DNA from: JBAVOR01 sp049692255
Lineage (GTDB): Bacteria > Babelota > Babeliae > Babelales > JACPOV01
Assembly: GCA_049692255.1 (NCBI GenBank)
Contig: JBAVOR010000004.1
Location: 1 to 64,000 of the forward strand
Reading direction: 5' to 3'
DNA length: 64,000 bases
Position 1 is the first letter of the stretch, and each line of letters opens with the position of its first letter. This document shows, piece by piece, positions 45,443-54,934 of this stretch. The notes below the pieces were generated by a model. The model worked only from the letters and a program-made list of their open reading frames with translations, had not been told where the DNA came from and made no database searches. Position numbers and translations under genes: made by a program.

Positions 45443-46303
45443 TTACGCGTTCTGCGTGCGCATGTATGCGTAAGTTGATGCTGCTAATGCAGCAATTGCT
45501 AACGATGCTGTTGTTTTTTTGTACTTTTTAACGGTGTTATACATTGTGGCGATGTACCCTTTTTTATACAACACATACGTTGTACCTGCAACAACTACTA
45601 CTGCTGTCGCGCCGGCAATTGCCAACTTATGATCTGCAGCGAATTTGTAGATTTTAGTATCTTGTGCTTTTGCAACTGCTGTATTAAAGAACTGTGTTAC
45701 TTTTTCACGAGCAGATGGTTCAACCGTGTTGATGATTTCTTCTTGAGTACTCAGATCCGGGGCAGTTATTTTTTGTGCGAGTTCTTGCGTGAGTGTAGCT
45801 ATTTTTTCCTGCAATTCTTTTTCTTGATTTGCCGGCACTGTTGCATGTATTGCTTCTACAAGCTCTTGCGCTATTGAATCTACAGTTCTTGGTGCTGGTA
45901 TCTCTATTACGCCTGGTATACGTACTGGCGTGTTTGCATGTGCTGGTGTCCGTTCTGTAGTACCAACAACCAGGTTCTGTAATTTTCTTCCTGCATGCAT
46001 AACCATGTTAGTAAGTGTTTGTTTTGGTTGTGTCACCACCGGTTGTTCTAATGTAGAACAGAATGGTTGCTTTTGATCTTTAAAAAGCATCGATTGAAAA
46101 GCGGTTCCAGTACTGTTAAAACGTTCACGTGCTTGCGTTGCTAAACGTGCAACAAAGCCTGTTTGTTCTGCTGCGCCTGAGTTGTTACGATCAATGGTGC
46201 TTCCCGTGAACCACTCAACGAGTGTTTTTCCTGAAAACGCGCTTACTTGTGCTGTGCCTGTGCTTAATGCTAAGCATACGGCTAATATACGAAATATAGT
46301 CAT
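45443..46303 (-). CDS. Exported membrane-anchored protein of unknown function
   Basis: Not recognised. The ATG at 46303 has GGAGG 8 bases upstream. 286 residues. Leader MTIFRILAVCLALSTGTAQVSA; a 150-residue middle with a predicted helix (QELVEAIHATVPANQEKELQ, KIATLTQELAQKI); and two C-terminal TM segments (AIAGATAVVVVAGTTYVLY and ASLAIAALAASTYAYM) with positive charges between them. So the middle part probably sits on the outer side of the inner membrane. Transcribed alone with a strong terminator. Confidence 0.7.
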   Translation of the reverse strand: MTIFRILAVCLALSTGTAQVSAFSGKTLVEWFTGSTIDRNNSGAAEQTGFVARLATQARERFNSTGTAFQSMLFKDQKQPFCSTLEQPVVTQPKQTLTNMVMHAGRKLQNLVVGTTERTPAHANTPVRIPGVIEIPAPRTVDSIAQELVEAIHATVPANQEKELQEKIATLTQELAQKITAPDLSTQEEIINTVEPSAREKVTQFFNTAVAKAQDTKIYKFAADHKLAIAGATAVVVVAGTTYVLYKKGYIATMYNTVKKYKKTTASLAIAALAASTYAYMRTQNA

Positions 46304-46411
46304 AATAATGACCTCCATTGTTAATGATTTATATTATAATCTCCATTTTTTATATGGTTATAAACAATTCTATTATTTATTTTATATTTGTCAAGAAAAA
46401 GGCTATTTGAG

Positions 46412-47074
46412 CTATGCCCCGGGTTGATTAGAAAGCCATAGATATAACAGGAAAGACAAAGGTAGGGCGCTGTCTATACGGTCTAACAACCCCCCATGGC
46501 CTGGGAGAAGATCGCCGGTATCTTTAATGCGAGCCTCACGTTTAAGCCACGATTCGAACAGATCGCCTGCTGTAGCGCAGCTACTCACAATACAGCTTAG
46601 CAGTATGGTAGAATGCAAAATAGGGGGTATTATGCCGGTTATTTGTGCATATAACAGCCATATAAAAGTCACGATAAGGCCGCCCAAGAACCCTTCAATC
46701 GTTTTGCCAGGGCTAACCAAGGGGGCAAGTAGGTGTTTACCGTACAGTTTCCCTATAATATATGCGCCGCTGTCATGTACCCAGAGGGTAATAAAAAAGG
46801 GTGCTAATAAATAGCGGTCAGAGTGGGTGTTAATAGCCAATAAAGAAGCACACGGGATGCCCAGCCACAAGGTTGCCAACAGGGTAGAAGAGAACTGTTC
46901 TTGCGGTGCAATACGTGGCCATTCAACAAACCAGATATATAAGAAAGCAGATACGGTCAGGAGCGAAAAAATGAACGGGTCCATGCGTATGCAGATAAGA
47001 ATGAATAACGCAAGCAAAAAACCAGTAGAAAGCCGAAGCTGCAATTCATGCAACCATGCAACGTGCGATGCCAT
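46412..47074 (-). CDS. cdsA: Phosphatidate cytidylyltransferase
   Basis: Makes CDP-diacylglycerol from phosphatidic acid and CTP, the entry to phospholipid synthesis, at the inner membrane. 220 residues, shorter than E. coli CdsA, with about six TM segments. The C-terminal signature is clear: LLPGHGGLLDRIDSALPLSFLLY, preceded by ESWLKREARIKD; HDSGAYIIGKLYGKH and SPGKTIEGFLGG are also family blocks. Its ribosome site GAGGTA overlaps the stop codon of yraN, so the two are coupled. Confidence 0.92.
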   Translation of the reverse strand: MASHVAWLHELQLRLSTGFLLALFILICIRMDPFIFSLLTVSAFLYIWFVEWPRIAPQEQFSSTLLATLWLGIPCASLLAINTHSDRYLLAPFFITLWVHDSGAYIIGKLYGKHLLAPLVSPGKTIEGFLGGLIVTFIWLLYAQITGIIPPILHSTILLSCIVSSCATAGDLFESWLKREARIKDTGDLLPGHGGLLDRIDSALPLSFLLYLWLSNQPGA

Positions 47075-47080
47075 GTAAAC

Positions 47081-47452
47081 TTATACCTCTTGAATGGGCT
47101 GGAAAGCGTTGGGAATATAGGTAACTATTGGCTTATTATTATCCCATGTTACCAGGGCAATATCAAATCGAATTATCACGGCATATAATTGATTTTTACT
47201 CGCATATGCTTGTGCTGCGCGGATCATGCGCCGTTGCTTGCCAGGTACGATAATTTCTGAGGTGTGAAAGTAGATGTGTGAGCGGGTTTTTACTTCGATA
47301 AATGCTACGGTATTACCCTTTTGAGCAATGATATCTATTTCTGCCCACCGGGTACGATAACTGTGATGGTGGATCTGAAACCCCTGCGCGCGAAGCCACG
47401 CGATAACCGCTTGTTCGCCAGCAGTACCGAGTGTTTTAAAAGATACCGACAT
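47081..47452 (-). CDS. yraN: YraN-family (UPF0102) predicted endonuclease
   Basis: A 123-residue Holliday-junction-resolvase-like fold. The PDDEXK-type residues are visible: GEQAV, WAEIDIIAQ (Asp), AFIEVKTRS (Glu-x-Lys). Exact cellular role is unknown for the family. It overlaps the bamD-like gene by 17 bases and leads directly into cdsA, so the three form an operon. Confidence 0.9.
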   Translation of the reverse strand: MSVSFKTLGTAGEQAVIAWLRAQGFQIHHHSYRTRWAEIDIIAQKGNTVAFIEVKTRSHIYFHTSEIIVPGKQRRMIRAAQAYASKNQLYAVIIRFDIALVTWDNNKPIVTYIPNAFQPIQEV

Positions 47453-48329
47453 ACGATTTTTTATTCAGCTGCGTAACAAGGCGAGTGGGTTGAAAAGCGG
47501 GAAACCGTTCTTTGAGCGTTTGTAACGTAGTAGCCACCAGTTGTTGATTTCCTTCAGCTTGAGCAATAATGCCTTCTAGCTCGAGGAGGTGCGGTTCAAT
47601 ATCAGCACAATACGACAGCAACTCTTGGCGTGCGTTGGTAAGGCGCGTGCGCGCTGCGTTAAAACTTTTCTTGTGCACGTAATGGTTCACCACATACGCA
47701 TCATATTCAAACAGTTCATGGAAGCAGGTAATGCGCACCGTTTCTATTTCAGTGCGATGGGCGCGGTGTATGCGCGGTGAATGTTCCAGATAGCGGTTGG
47801 CTAGCGTTATCGTTTTACGTGTTTTGGTCATATCGCATGGTGGTGCATTGCGTTGGTAAAATTTGCACAAAATCTCTTTCCGTTCTGCTTCGTCACAACG
47901 GGTAGTACCAGGGTAAAAGGCAGCATACTCTTTATATAATTTACCCGCTTTTTTCATGTCTTTTTGTTCAAAATAGAGTTCTGCTAATGCAAAGCGCGCC
48001 TCACAGAGTTCTTCTGGGTTTGTGCTTAGTATAACAATGCGTTCAAGGTATTTGATTAATATTTCTTTAAAGCTTAATTTTTCTGCATACTCAGCAGCTG
48101 CGCGCAACTCATCGAGAGTCATATCTCGAATGGTTTTTTTTATCAATGCGTCCTTTGCAGGCTCACGCACGGGCGCTGGCTCTGCTGGTGGTGGCGTTAA
48201 CAGCTGTTCAGCCGGTTCTGGTTTATGGTAAGCATACTGCTTGCTGTTGTAATTAACCGCATGGGCACTAAAGCTACCAATCAAAAGAAGAGAGGTAAAA
48301 AAAGATAGGTAATTCACCAGTGTTCTCAT
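47436..48329 (-). CDS. BamD-like TPR protein
   Basis: 297 residues. A leader (MRTLVNYLSFFTSLLLIGSFSAHA) precedes a Pro-rich stretch (LLTPPPAEPAPVREP) and TPR-like helix pairs: EARFALAELYFEQKDMKKAGKLYKEYAAFYPGTTRCDEA (in parts FALAELYFEQ and YKEYAAFYPG), like the first repeats of BamD, which helps fold outer-membrane barrels. A lipobox Cys after the leader is absent, unlike E. coli BamD, so it may be a soluble periplasmic form; assignment is tentative. First of an apparent bamD-like/yraN/cdsA operon. Confidence 0.65.
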   Translation of the reverse strand: MRTLVNYLSFFTSLLLIGSFSAHAVNYNSKQYAYHKPEPAEQLLTPPPAEPAPVREPAKDALIKKTIRDMTLDELRAAAEYAEKLSFKEILIKYLERIVILSTNPEELCEARFALAELYFEQKDMKKAGKLYKEYAAFYPGTTRCDEAERKEILCKFYQRNAPPCDMTKTRKTITLANRYLEHSPRIHRAHRTEIETVRITCFHELFEYDAYVVNHYVHKKSFNAARTRLTNARQELLSYCADIEPHLLELEGIIAQAEGNQQLVATTLQTLKERFPAFQPTRLVTQLNKKSYVGIF

Positions 48330-48494
48330 CTGTATAAGGCCTTGTATACACTATTAATATGTACCACAAGAGCCTTTTTTACGCAAGAATGGGTTAACCA
48401 GCTCAAAGTGGCAGTAAAACAGGTCAACTCTTGTACGCGCTGCCTATTTGTGGGTATGGTAAAAAAAGTATGTATGGAAAAAAGGAGAAGAAAG

Positions 48495-50069
48495 ATGAAA
48501 AATAGACTATTACTGGTGCCAGCGATTGGCATACTCAGCGGTATTTTTGCGGTGCACATTTTTGCAATAGAAGAGGGTGGAAAAGAGTCAGGCAAAACAC
48601 CAAAAGAAGCCACAGGGCAACCAGCAAAGAAGCCCGGTTTTTTTGATCGCTGGTTTGGCAAACCGGAATGGCAAAAAACTGCTCAACCACTCGAAAAAGG
48701 TGCAGTGATAGAATTCGAACCGTTAAGAAATGGGCAAGTAGAAACCATAGGCCCTAATAATCCTAAAGGATTTGCAACACCAGAAGAAATAGCAGAGCAT
48801 GAAAAAGTTCAACAATCACTAAAAATGATTGCTCAAATTAAAATACCAGAAAGCATAGCGCTAAAACCTACTTTTGAAGATATAGGCATGGAACAAAAAC
48901 CTAATCGAGAGAAAGCATTGCAAGCGTTTAACGATCTTATAGCATCAAAAACAACCTTTAGTTCTGATGAAATCGTAGATCTGCTCACCAGAGCGGATAC
49001 AATGAGTAGCGCAGCATTTGAACAGCAAGCACGTGGCAATGAACATCAACAATGGCAATCGGTAGTAAATAAATTAGAGAGACGATTTCCTGGGCATACG
49101 GCGTATTTGGAACTGGTAGAACCCAGTCCCAAAATGGGCTCCCCTACTGGGGTAGGAGAAAATAGTTTGAGCAGCATAGAATCATCTTTAAAAAAGCTAG
49201 CAAACGCATTAAGTGGTCCTGATGCTTTAGATACAAATAAATACACTAAACTACAAGAGCTACTCAAAAAGTTCGAAACGGGGTTGACCAGTTACACACC
49301 GTCCCGGCTTTCCCCAGAAGAAGATGCTACACGAGAAGAATTATTGCGGCAACAAGTACAAGCGCTTGAAAAACAACTAAATGTAAAGTTAAAGTCGGTA
49401 CAAAAATCTGTAACAAGCACGCCACAAGTAATGCCGCCATTTCAATCGACACGCCCGAGTGCACAGCAATTGCTAAAGGAAATTGAAAAAATTCGGTACA
49501 CAAAATCGGGAAATGTTCGGTTCAGCGATATTGGTATGGGAAATGCAACACAGCGAAACGCAGCATTAACGGCATTTCAAGAAATCATAGCTTCAGATAA
49601 AACTTTTGATTCGCAGGATATTATAGGCATGTTCAGCAAAGCAGAGGTAATGGCGACCGCAGCGCATAATGAGAATCCTTTTATTGCAACAAATGAGGAA
49701 TCGCGAGCATGGCGACAAATAAAAGAAGAATTATCTGCTCGCTTTCCTGTGCATGAGACATATCTCCTTTTCGAAAATGAATTCAACGGTAAGTTCTATA
49801 AATCTTTGCTTGATACTAAAGAAGATTTGGCTGAATTTCAGATAAAACGAACGAATAAATTATTCGAGATGTTGAACAACATTGTAACGAGCAAAAATCT
49901 ATTAGATAAAGCTTTGTATGGTCAGCTCAAAGAACAAATTACTCAACTCACCGACCAATTATCTGAGTACCAGGATACATCTCAAAAAGAAACAATTCTA
50001 TTATTACAACAGCGAGCTAAAAAACTGGATGAAGAACTTGATAACAAGATACATGCAGTGGAAAACTAA
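48495..50069 (+). CDS. Exported two-unit repeat protein, function unknown
   Basis: Not recognised. The ATG at 48495 follows AAGGAG; the longer frame back to 48342 lacks a ribosome site. 524 residues, signal peptide MKNRLLLVPAIGILSGIFAV. Two related units of about 90 residues occur near 115-205 and 330-420: each opens F(E/S)DIGM, passes A(L/F)x-(D/E)-(L/I)IAS-xTFxS-x-(E/D)-I, has MSSAA or MATAA, and ends RFP-H-T/ETYL. Coiled-coil regions follow each (ARLQQQVQALEKQL-type). Likely a periplasmic or secreted scaffold; the helix-rich repeat suggests protein binding. Confidence 0.7.
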   Translation: MKNRLLLVPAIGILSGIFAVHIFAIEEGGKESGKTPKEATGQPAKKPGFFDRWFGKPEWQKTAQPLEKGAVIEFEPLRNGQVETIGPNNPKGFATPEEIAEHEKVQQSLKMIAQIKIPESIALKPTFEDIGMEQKPNREKALQAFNDLIASKTTFSSDEIVDLLTRADTMSSAAFEQQARGNEHQQWQSVVNKLERRFPGHTAYLELVEPSPKMGSPTGVGENSLSSIESSLKKLANALSGPDALDTNKYTKLQELLKKFETGLTSYTPSRLSPEEDATREELLRQQVQALEKQLNVKLKSVQKSVTSTPQVMPPFQSTRPSAQQLLKEIEKIRYTKSGNVRFSDIGMGNATQRNAALTAFQEIIASDKTFDSQDIIGMFSKAEVMATAAHNENPFIATNEESRAWRQIKEELSARFPVHETYLLFENEFNGKFYKSLLDTKEDLAEFQIKRTNKLFEMLNNIVTSKNLLDKALYGQLKEQITQLTDQLSEYQDTSQKETILLLQQRAKKLDEELDNKIHAVEN

Positions 50070-50161
50070 CCGCTTTCTATTTCACGCTAGACGCCAGGCG
50101 CAGAAAGAGTATGGTATAATACATACAATAAGTCAGTGCATTGTCAAAAAGGTTACAAGAA

Positions 50162-51871
50162 ATGGCAAATAGGGATATCGGATCGGTACTGGTTGCAATG
50201 GGGGTATTTACTGAAACTGCTCTGGCACAGTATCGCGCGCAAGCAGAACAGAGTCAGCTGCCGCTTGAACAGTATTTGGTGAGTCAACGTATTTGTACAG
50301 AAACTGTTTTAGCGCAAGGGTATGCGCAGTTGGTTGGAGCACCTTTTATTGCAAAAATTACCGAAAAGATGGCAGACCCGCAGCTTATGGCACAGGTGCC
50401 GCTTAAATTTCTGCGCGAATATGCAGTGACTCCTGTTGCACTTGATAACCAACTATTTATCGTAACAGCGAACCCTACCGAATTTCAGCCAATCGATGAA
50501 CTGTCTCTGATATTTAAAGGGGACGCATCAGTTGCTGTTGCCACCAAAGAAACTATTCTTGACGCGATTAATCGCTACTACCCGCTTGAGGGTGCACAAC
50601 AGATGATCGAAGAGTTGGCAGAAGAAAAAGGGATGCCGCAGGCGGTCGAACTGGCGCAGATGGAAGAAAAAGATATCTTATCGATGGCCACCGAAGCACC
50701 GATTATTAAGTTGGTGAACCATATTTTGGTCCAAGCGGTTAAACGAAACGCTTCCGATATTCATATTGAGCCATTTGAAAAAGAAGTACGGGTGCGTTAC
50801 CGTGTTGATGGCGTAATGTACAACGCAATGACCCCACCAAAACGGGTGCAAGCGGCATTAGTTTCACGTATTAAAATTATGGCGAACTTAAATATTGCCG
50901 AAAAGCGTATGCCGCAAGACGGGCGAATCGAAATTAAAGTTGCCGACCGTGCAATTGATATTCGTGTATCGGTATTACCTACGCAGTTTGGTGAACGCAT
51001 TGTAATGCGCTTACTCGACAAAAGCCGTTCTTTAACGGCACTCACGCAGATGAATTTGAGCGAGCGCGACTATCGCGTGCTCATGCGTGCCATCGCACGA
51101 CCCAATGGTATCATCTTTGTTTCTGGTCCTACCGGTTCAGGTAAAACGTCAACCTTATACTCGATTCTTAATCAACTGAACACGCCGGAAGTAAATATTA
51201 TTACGGTAGAAGATCCGGTGGAATATCAGATGCGGGGTATTGCACAAGTACAAGTACAAGAAAAAATAGGCCTTACCTTTGCAGCAATTTTACGTTCTAT
51301 TTTGCGCCAAGACCCTGATATTGTGATGATTGGTGAAACGCGTGATCAAGAAACGGCACAAATTGCTATTCAAGCAGCACTCACTGGTCACTTGGTGTTA
51401 AGTACTATTCATACCAACAGTGCACCAGCAACTATTACGCGATTAATCGATATGGGCATAGAACCGTTCTTAATTGCTTCGTCACTCGTATGCGTTGTTG
51501 CGCAGCGCTTAGTACGTACTTTGTGCACGGTGTGCAAAAAGCAGTATACGCCAACAGCGCAAGAACTGGAAAGTATAGGATTAATGCAAGAGCAGGCCAA
51601 AGGCATTGTTTTTTATCAAGCTGTTGGCTGTCAAGAATGTGGTGGCACGGGATACCGTGGCCGCGCTGCCGTATTTGAAATTATGGAAATGACGAATGAA
51701 ATTGTAAAACGCACCATGGAACATGCAGACATGACGGTGATTCGTAAACAAGCGGTTGCTGATGGCATGACCCAATTATTAGATGATGGTATTGCAAAGG
51801 TAAAAAAAGGAATAACCACTATTCAAGAAATTGTACGTGTGGCAGCGGTGAATCAAGAAGAAGTTATATGA
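50162..51871 (+). CDS. GspE/PilB-type secretion or pilus ATPase
   Basis: Hexameric ATPase that powers assembly of a type IV pilus-like or type II secretion filament. 569 residues. N-terminal T2SSE_N-like domain; Walker A GPTGSGKTS, Asp box, Walker B (DPDIVMIGETRD), His box (AALTGHLVLSTIHTNSAPA) and a four-Cys zinc motif (CTVCKK and CQECGG). It overlaps the pseudopilin gene by 4 bases (ATGA), so the two are translationally coupled. PilB and GspE cannot be told apart here. Confidence 0.9.
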   Translation: MANRDIGSVLVAMGVFTETALAQYRAQAEQSQLPLEQYLVSQRICTETVLAQGYAQLVGAPFIAKITEKMADPQLMAQVPLKFLREYAVTPVALDNQLFIVTANPTEFQPIDELSLIFKGDASVAVATKETILDAINRYYPLEGAQQMIEELAEEKGMPQAVELAQMEEKDILSMATEAPIIKLVNHILVQAVKRNASDIHIEPFEKEVRVRYRVDGVMYNAMTPPKRVQAALVSRIKIMANLNIAEKRMPQDGRIEIKVADRAIDIRVSVLPTQFGERIVMRLLDKSRSLTALTQMNLSERDYRVLMRAIARPNGIIFVSGPTGSGKTSTLYSILNQLNTPEVNIITVEDPVEYQMRGIAQVQVQEKIGLTFAAILRSILRQDPDIVMIGETRDQETAQIAIQAALTGHLVLSTIHTNSAPATITRLIDMGIEPFLIASSLVCVVAQRLVRTLCTVCKKQYTPTAQELESIGLMQEQAKGIVFYQAVGCQECGGTGYRGRAAVFEIMEMTNEIVKRTMEHADMTVIRKQAVADGMTQLLDDGIAKVKKGITTIQEIVRVAAVNQEEVI

Positions 51872-52371
51872 GCATGCGCACGGGGTTCTCGCTCCTGACC
51901 CTTATGCTTACCGTTGCGGCCATTGCATTGATAGCAACTTTGGTTGTTACCAGTAGTACTCATCTCGCATCATTTTTAGTGCGTACCGATATACAACTGT
52001 TGCATGCCTGTTTTCAGTTTGCGCGTCAGCAAGCAATGCTCTACCAAAAGCCAGTTGCCCTCACATTTGATCCTCCGCGCCATAGTTACCACTGTTTAGA
52101 TACAACAACAGCATTGTCTCGTACTACTGCCATAGCGGTACCTTCTGGTGTATATGGGCCTCCTGCAGATCCTAAAACGCTTATTCAAAGTCCCATAACT
52201 TTTGCCGATAATCGTATACTCTGTTACCCCAACGGAACGGTGAGCGCGGGCGCTGTGTATCTGATGAATCGATTAACGCGCTGTGTGTATGCAGTAACCA
52301 TTCCGATTGCGCATGAGCCGGTGATGCATTGGTACCGATATAGCAATTACCAATGGGTTGCATGCCAATGA
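51868..52371 (+). CDS. Pseudopilin-like protein (GspH-like)
   Basis: 167 residues. The start has the type IV prepilin signal: MSMRTG then FSLLTLMLTVAAIALIA, with cleavage expected after Gly6 and a 20-residue hydrophobic helix. Position +5, usually Glu, is Thr here; GspK-like minor pseudopilins also lack Glu5, so this may be an initiating tip subunit rather than a major one. The remainder (QQAMLYQKPVALTF and so on) resembles the beta-rich GspH domain. It is coupled to the ATPase gene before it and overlaps the next gene by the same ATGA arrangement. Confidence 0.75.
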   Translation: MSMRTGFSLLTLMLTVAAIALIATLVVTSSTHLASFLVRTDIQLLHACFQFARQQAMLYQKPVALTFDPPRHSYHCLDTTTALSRTTAIAVPSGVYGPPADPKTLIQSPITFADNRILCYPNGTVSAGAVYLMNRLTRCVYAVTIPIAHEPVMHWYRYSNYQWVACQ

Positions 52372-54914
52372 ATCTGCTGGCCAAAGTTGTCATAGCATTG
52401 GTTGCAGGTACTTTTATTGGCATACGCATTATTGAACGCGATACTCATTTTCTTGCCGTTTCACAGCGGCGTGCCATAGCACTATTTAATGATACGTTTG
52501 CGTGCCGTGCACAAGCATGCCTGCAGCGTATACACCCGTTCACTCCCGCGTTACATGCACGAAACATATGTGTACATGACGAGCAGACAAGTGCCGATTG
52601 GCATTGGTCTGCCGATGAGCTGAGCGTACGCAGCGCGTGGTTGAGTGCGTTAAAAAAAAAGGTTGCCCCGTTATCTATAGCAGCGCGAGGGATTACTATC
52701 TACAGCAAATGGGATAACGGATTAGCGCTGTGGCCCCATCTACAAAAAATGTTTTTTGAAAATTCTCCTATTCCCATTGCATTACAGCGTATCACTGTCG
52801 AAGCAATAACGGCTGTAATACATGATCCAATGCGCGCTATGCTGCTGCGTTTGCAAGGGGACTTGCAGGTCAAAGCTGCCGGGCCGCATACGCAAATACA
52901 GTTAAAAATACGTGATGGCGCGTGGTGGTATCAAGGCACGCGTGTGTGTACTGCATTAACAGCATCTACCACTATTGTGCATGACGCTGAAGGCACCAAC
53001 GTACAGCTGACTGGTACGGTTTTAGTTCCTGCAATAGATTCTACGCGCGCGTGTCAGATTACCGTGCGTACGCACCAACAACAGCTGATTGTGCAGCTCC
53101 ATGATGGAGCAGGTGATGTACTGATAACTGCAACATACGATATATCGCATGATACAGTACATATTTGTGGTGCACTGCCTCTTGCGGTGTTGCACCCATT
53201 CGTGCCACAGCTTTCCACGCTCTCCGTTGCTGGGCGCGTGTCGTTCGAAGCAACTATTACCCAAGTGACTGGTGCTCTGTCTATGACAGGAACCATAAGC
53301 CATGCGGTAGGAGGGCGTTATGCGATAACTGTATCAAATAAGGCAGATACTACTATTATTACCGCCAAGCCACTTGAAATACCAGCATTCATGCGTAACG
53401 CTTTTGCTTTTGCTCAAAACACGCAACTGGTGATGCATTGGAAACAAGGGTCTCTTGCAGTATTACAGGTGCAGGCCCCCTGTGTGTACAAAAAACGAAC
53501 CGCTATTGCCCTTGCGCTCCGCGCACAACGCACCGCCACGCACACACAGGCCCACATGAACATTGGCCCGTGTCGTATAAACGCCACATTCGATGCGCAT
53601 GGTGTATTAACCCAAGGCGCGTTGTTGTATAACAAGAACGTGATTGCGCCACTGCACTATGATGCGCGTACTGCTACGTACAGCGCTGATATTGATCTGC
53701 AATCGTTTAAAGTGCATGGGGTGGGCAAAGTACGTGTTGGGTATAGCCATGCACACCCAACGCAGCTTCGGGTGCAACTGCTTGATGGGCATATACCCAT
53801 TCCTGGTATCTATAATATTATTCGCGCTTTTGATGGAACTATTACCGCTGATCCTACCAATGGCAGCATAGTAGTAGCAGTGCCGGAAATCACGTGTCAT
53901 CAAGGTACGGCGCGTATTGAAGCAACAGTGCATATTGACGAGCATGATACGTGGGTGCGTGGTATAGCGCAGGGCATGCACCTGTTGGTCAACTATAAAA
54001 AAGATTTTTTTGGGTTACTTTCAGGAACTCTTATGGGGCAATACCGTGCTGGTCGCGCGTCATTGAGTACCGCATTCTTGGTTGATGAAGGGCAGTACAA
54101 TAAAAATATTTTTGCTGGTTTTTTTGTGCGCGAGCGGGCGCTTCGGTATCCCGCATGGTATGACCGTGTACGCGCAATACCGTGTACCATTGACGGGCGT
54201 GTAACTACGCGCGAAGCAGTACGGGTGGACACTTCGTTGTTAGAAGGAGCAATTCATGCACAGATGCATATGCATGGGCAACTTTCTGACGCCCCCCTTG
54301 AGGGTACCATTCAATTAGCACAGGGCACTCTTAAGTTTCCCGCATGTCCTTTGGCGCTTAGCTACGGTTCGGTCACGCTTAAACCGCACGAGCTTTCTAA
54401 TCCACATATTGCATTCGAAGCAAAGGGTCTTTTCAAAAAACATTCATTACTCTTGCGTGCGCAAGGAACAGTGCAAAACCCAACGCTGTTATTTGAATCA
54501 ACACCACCGTTAAGCCAAGAACAGATTATTACGCTATTACTTGCCGGTTCAGAAGATGGATCACTATTACTCATGATGCCAACATTAATTATGGGGCAGA
54601 TGCAACAGTTATTATTTGGGCCAGAGCAGACACAAACGCGGCTTGATTCATTTTTTAAAGGATTATTAAGCCCGCTTAAGCGCATGCGGTTGGTCCCGAG
54701 CTTTTTTGATCAAACAGGACGCGGCGGGTTTCGTGGGAAAATAGATGTAGACGTTTCTGATCGCTTAAAAGCATCGCTCCAGAAAAACTTTAACTTGACG
54801 GAAGATAGTACCATTGAAGTAGAATATGCAATATCTGATGATACGAGTGTGCGTGCGATTAAAGATGAGCGCGGCGATGTGGGAGGAGAAATTGAAATGC
54901 GATTTAAATTTTAG
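52368..54914 (+). CDS. TamB-like (DUF490) translocation/assembly or lipid-bridge protein
   Basis: 848 residues. One N-terminal TM (LLAKVVIALVAGTFIGI) and a very long region of beta strands, as in AsmA/TamB proteins that bridge the periplasm and carry phospholipid or help insert outer-membrane proteins. The C-terminal DUF490 signature is present: NPTLLFESTPPLSQEQIITLLLAG and a final barrel-like strand (DTSVRAIKDERGDVGGEIEMRFKF in part). It is shorter than E. coli TamB. The start at 52368 overlaps the stop of the pseudopilin gene (ATGA), giving an unusual gene order. Confidence 0.8.
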   Translation: MNLLAKVVIALVAGTFIGIRIIERDTHFLAVSQRRAIALFNDTFACRAQACLQRIHPFTPALHARNICVHDEQTSADWHWSADELSVRSAWLSALKKKVAPLSIAARGITIYSKWDNGLALWPHLQKMFFENSPIPIALQRITVEAITAVIHDPMRAMLLRLQGDLQVKAAGPHTQIQLKIRDGAWWYQGTRVCTALTASTTIVHDAEGTNVQLTGTVLVPAIDSTRACQITVRTHQQQLIVQLHDGAGDVLITATYDISHDTVHICGALPLAVLHPFVPQLSTLSVAGRVSFEATITQVTGALSMTGTISHAVGGRYAITVSNKADTTIITAKPLEIPAFMRNAFAFAQNTQLVMHWKQGSLAVLQVQAPCVYKKRTAIALALRAQRTATHTQAHMNIGPCRINATFDAHGVLTQGALLYNKNVIAPLHYDARTATYSADIDLQSFKVHGVGKVRVGYSHAHPTQLRVQLLDGHIPIPGIYNIIRAFDGTITADPTNGSIVVAVPEITCHQGTARIEATVHIDEHDTWVRGIAQGMHLLVNYKKDFFGLLSGTLMGQYRAGRASLSTAFLVDEGQYNKNIFAGFFVRERALRYPAWYDRVRAIPCTIDGRVTTREAVRVDTSLLEGAIHAQMHMHGQLSDAPLEGTIQLAQGTLKFPACPLALSYGSVTLKPHELSNPHIAFEAKGLFKKHSLLLRAQGTVQNPTLLFESTPPLSQEQIITLLLAGSEDGSLLLMMPTLIMGQMQQLLFGPEQTQTRLDSFFKGLLSPLKRMRLVPSFFDQTGRGGFRGKIDVDVSDRLKASLQKNFNLTEDSTIEVEYAISDDTSVRAIKDERGDVGGEIEMRFKF

Positions 54915-54934
54915 CAACTCAAAGGAGTATTGCG

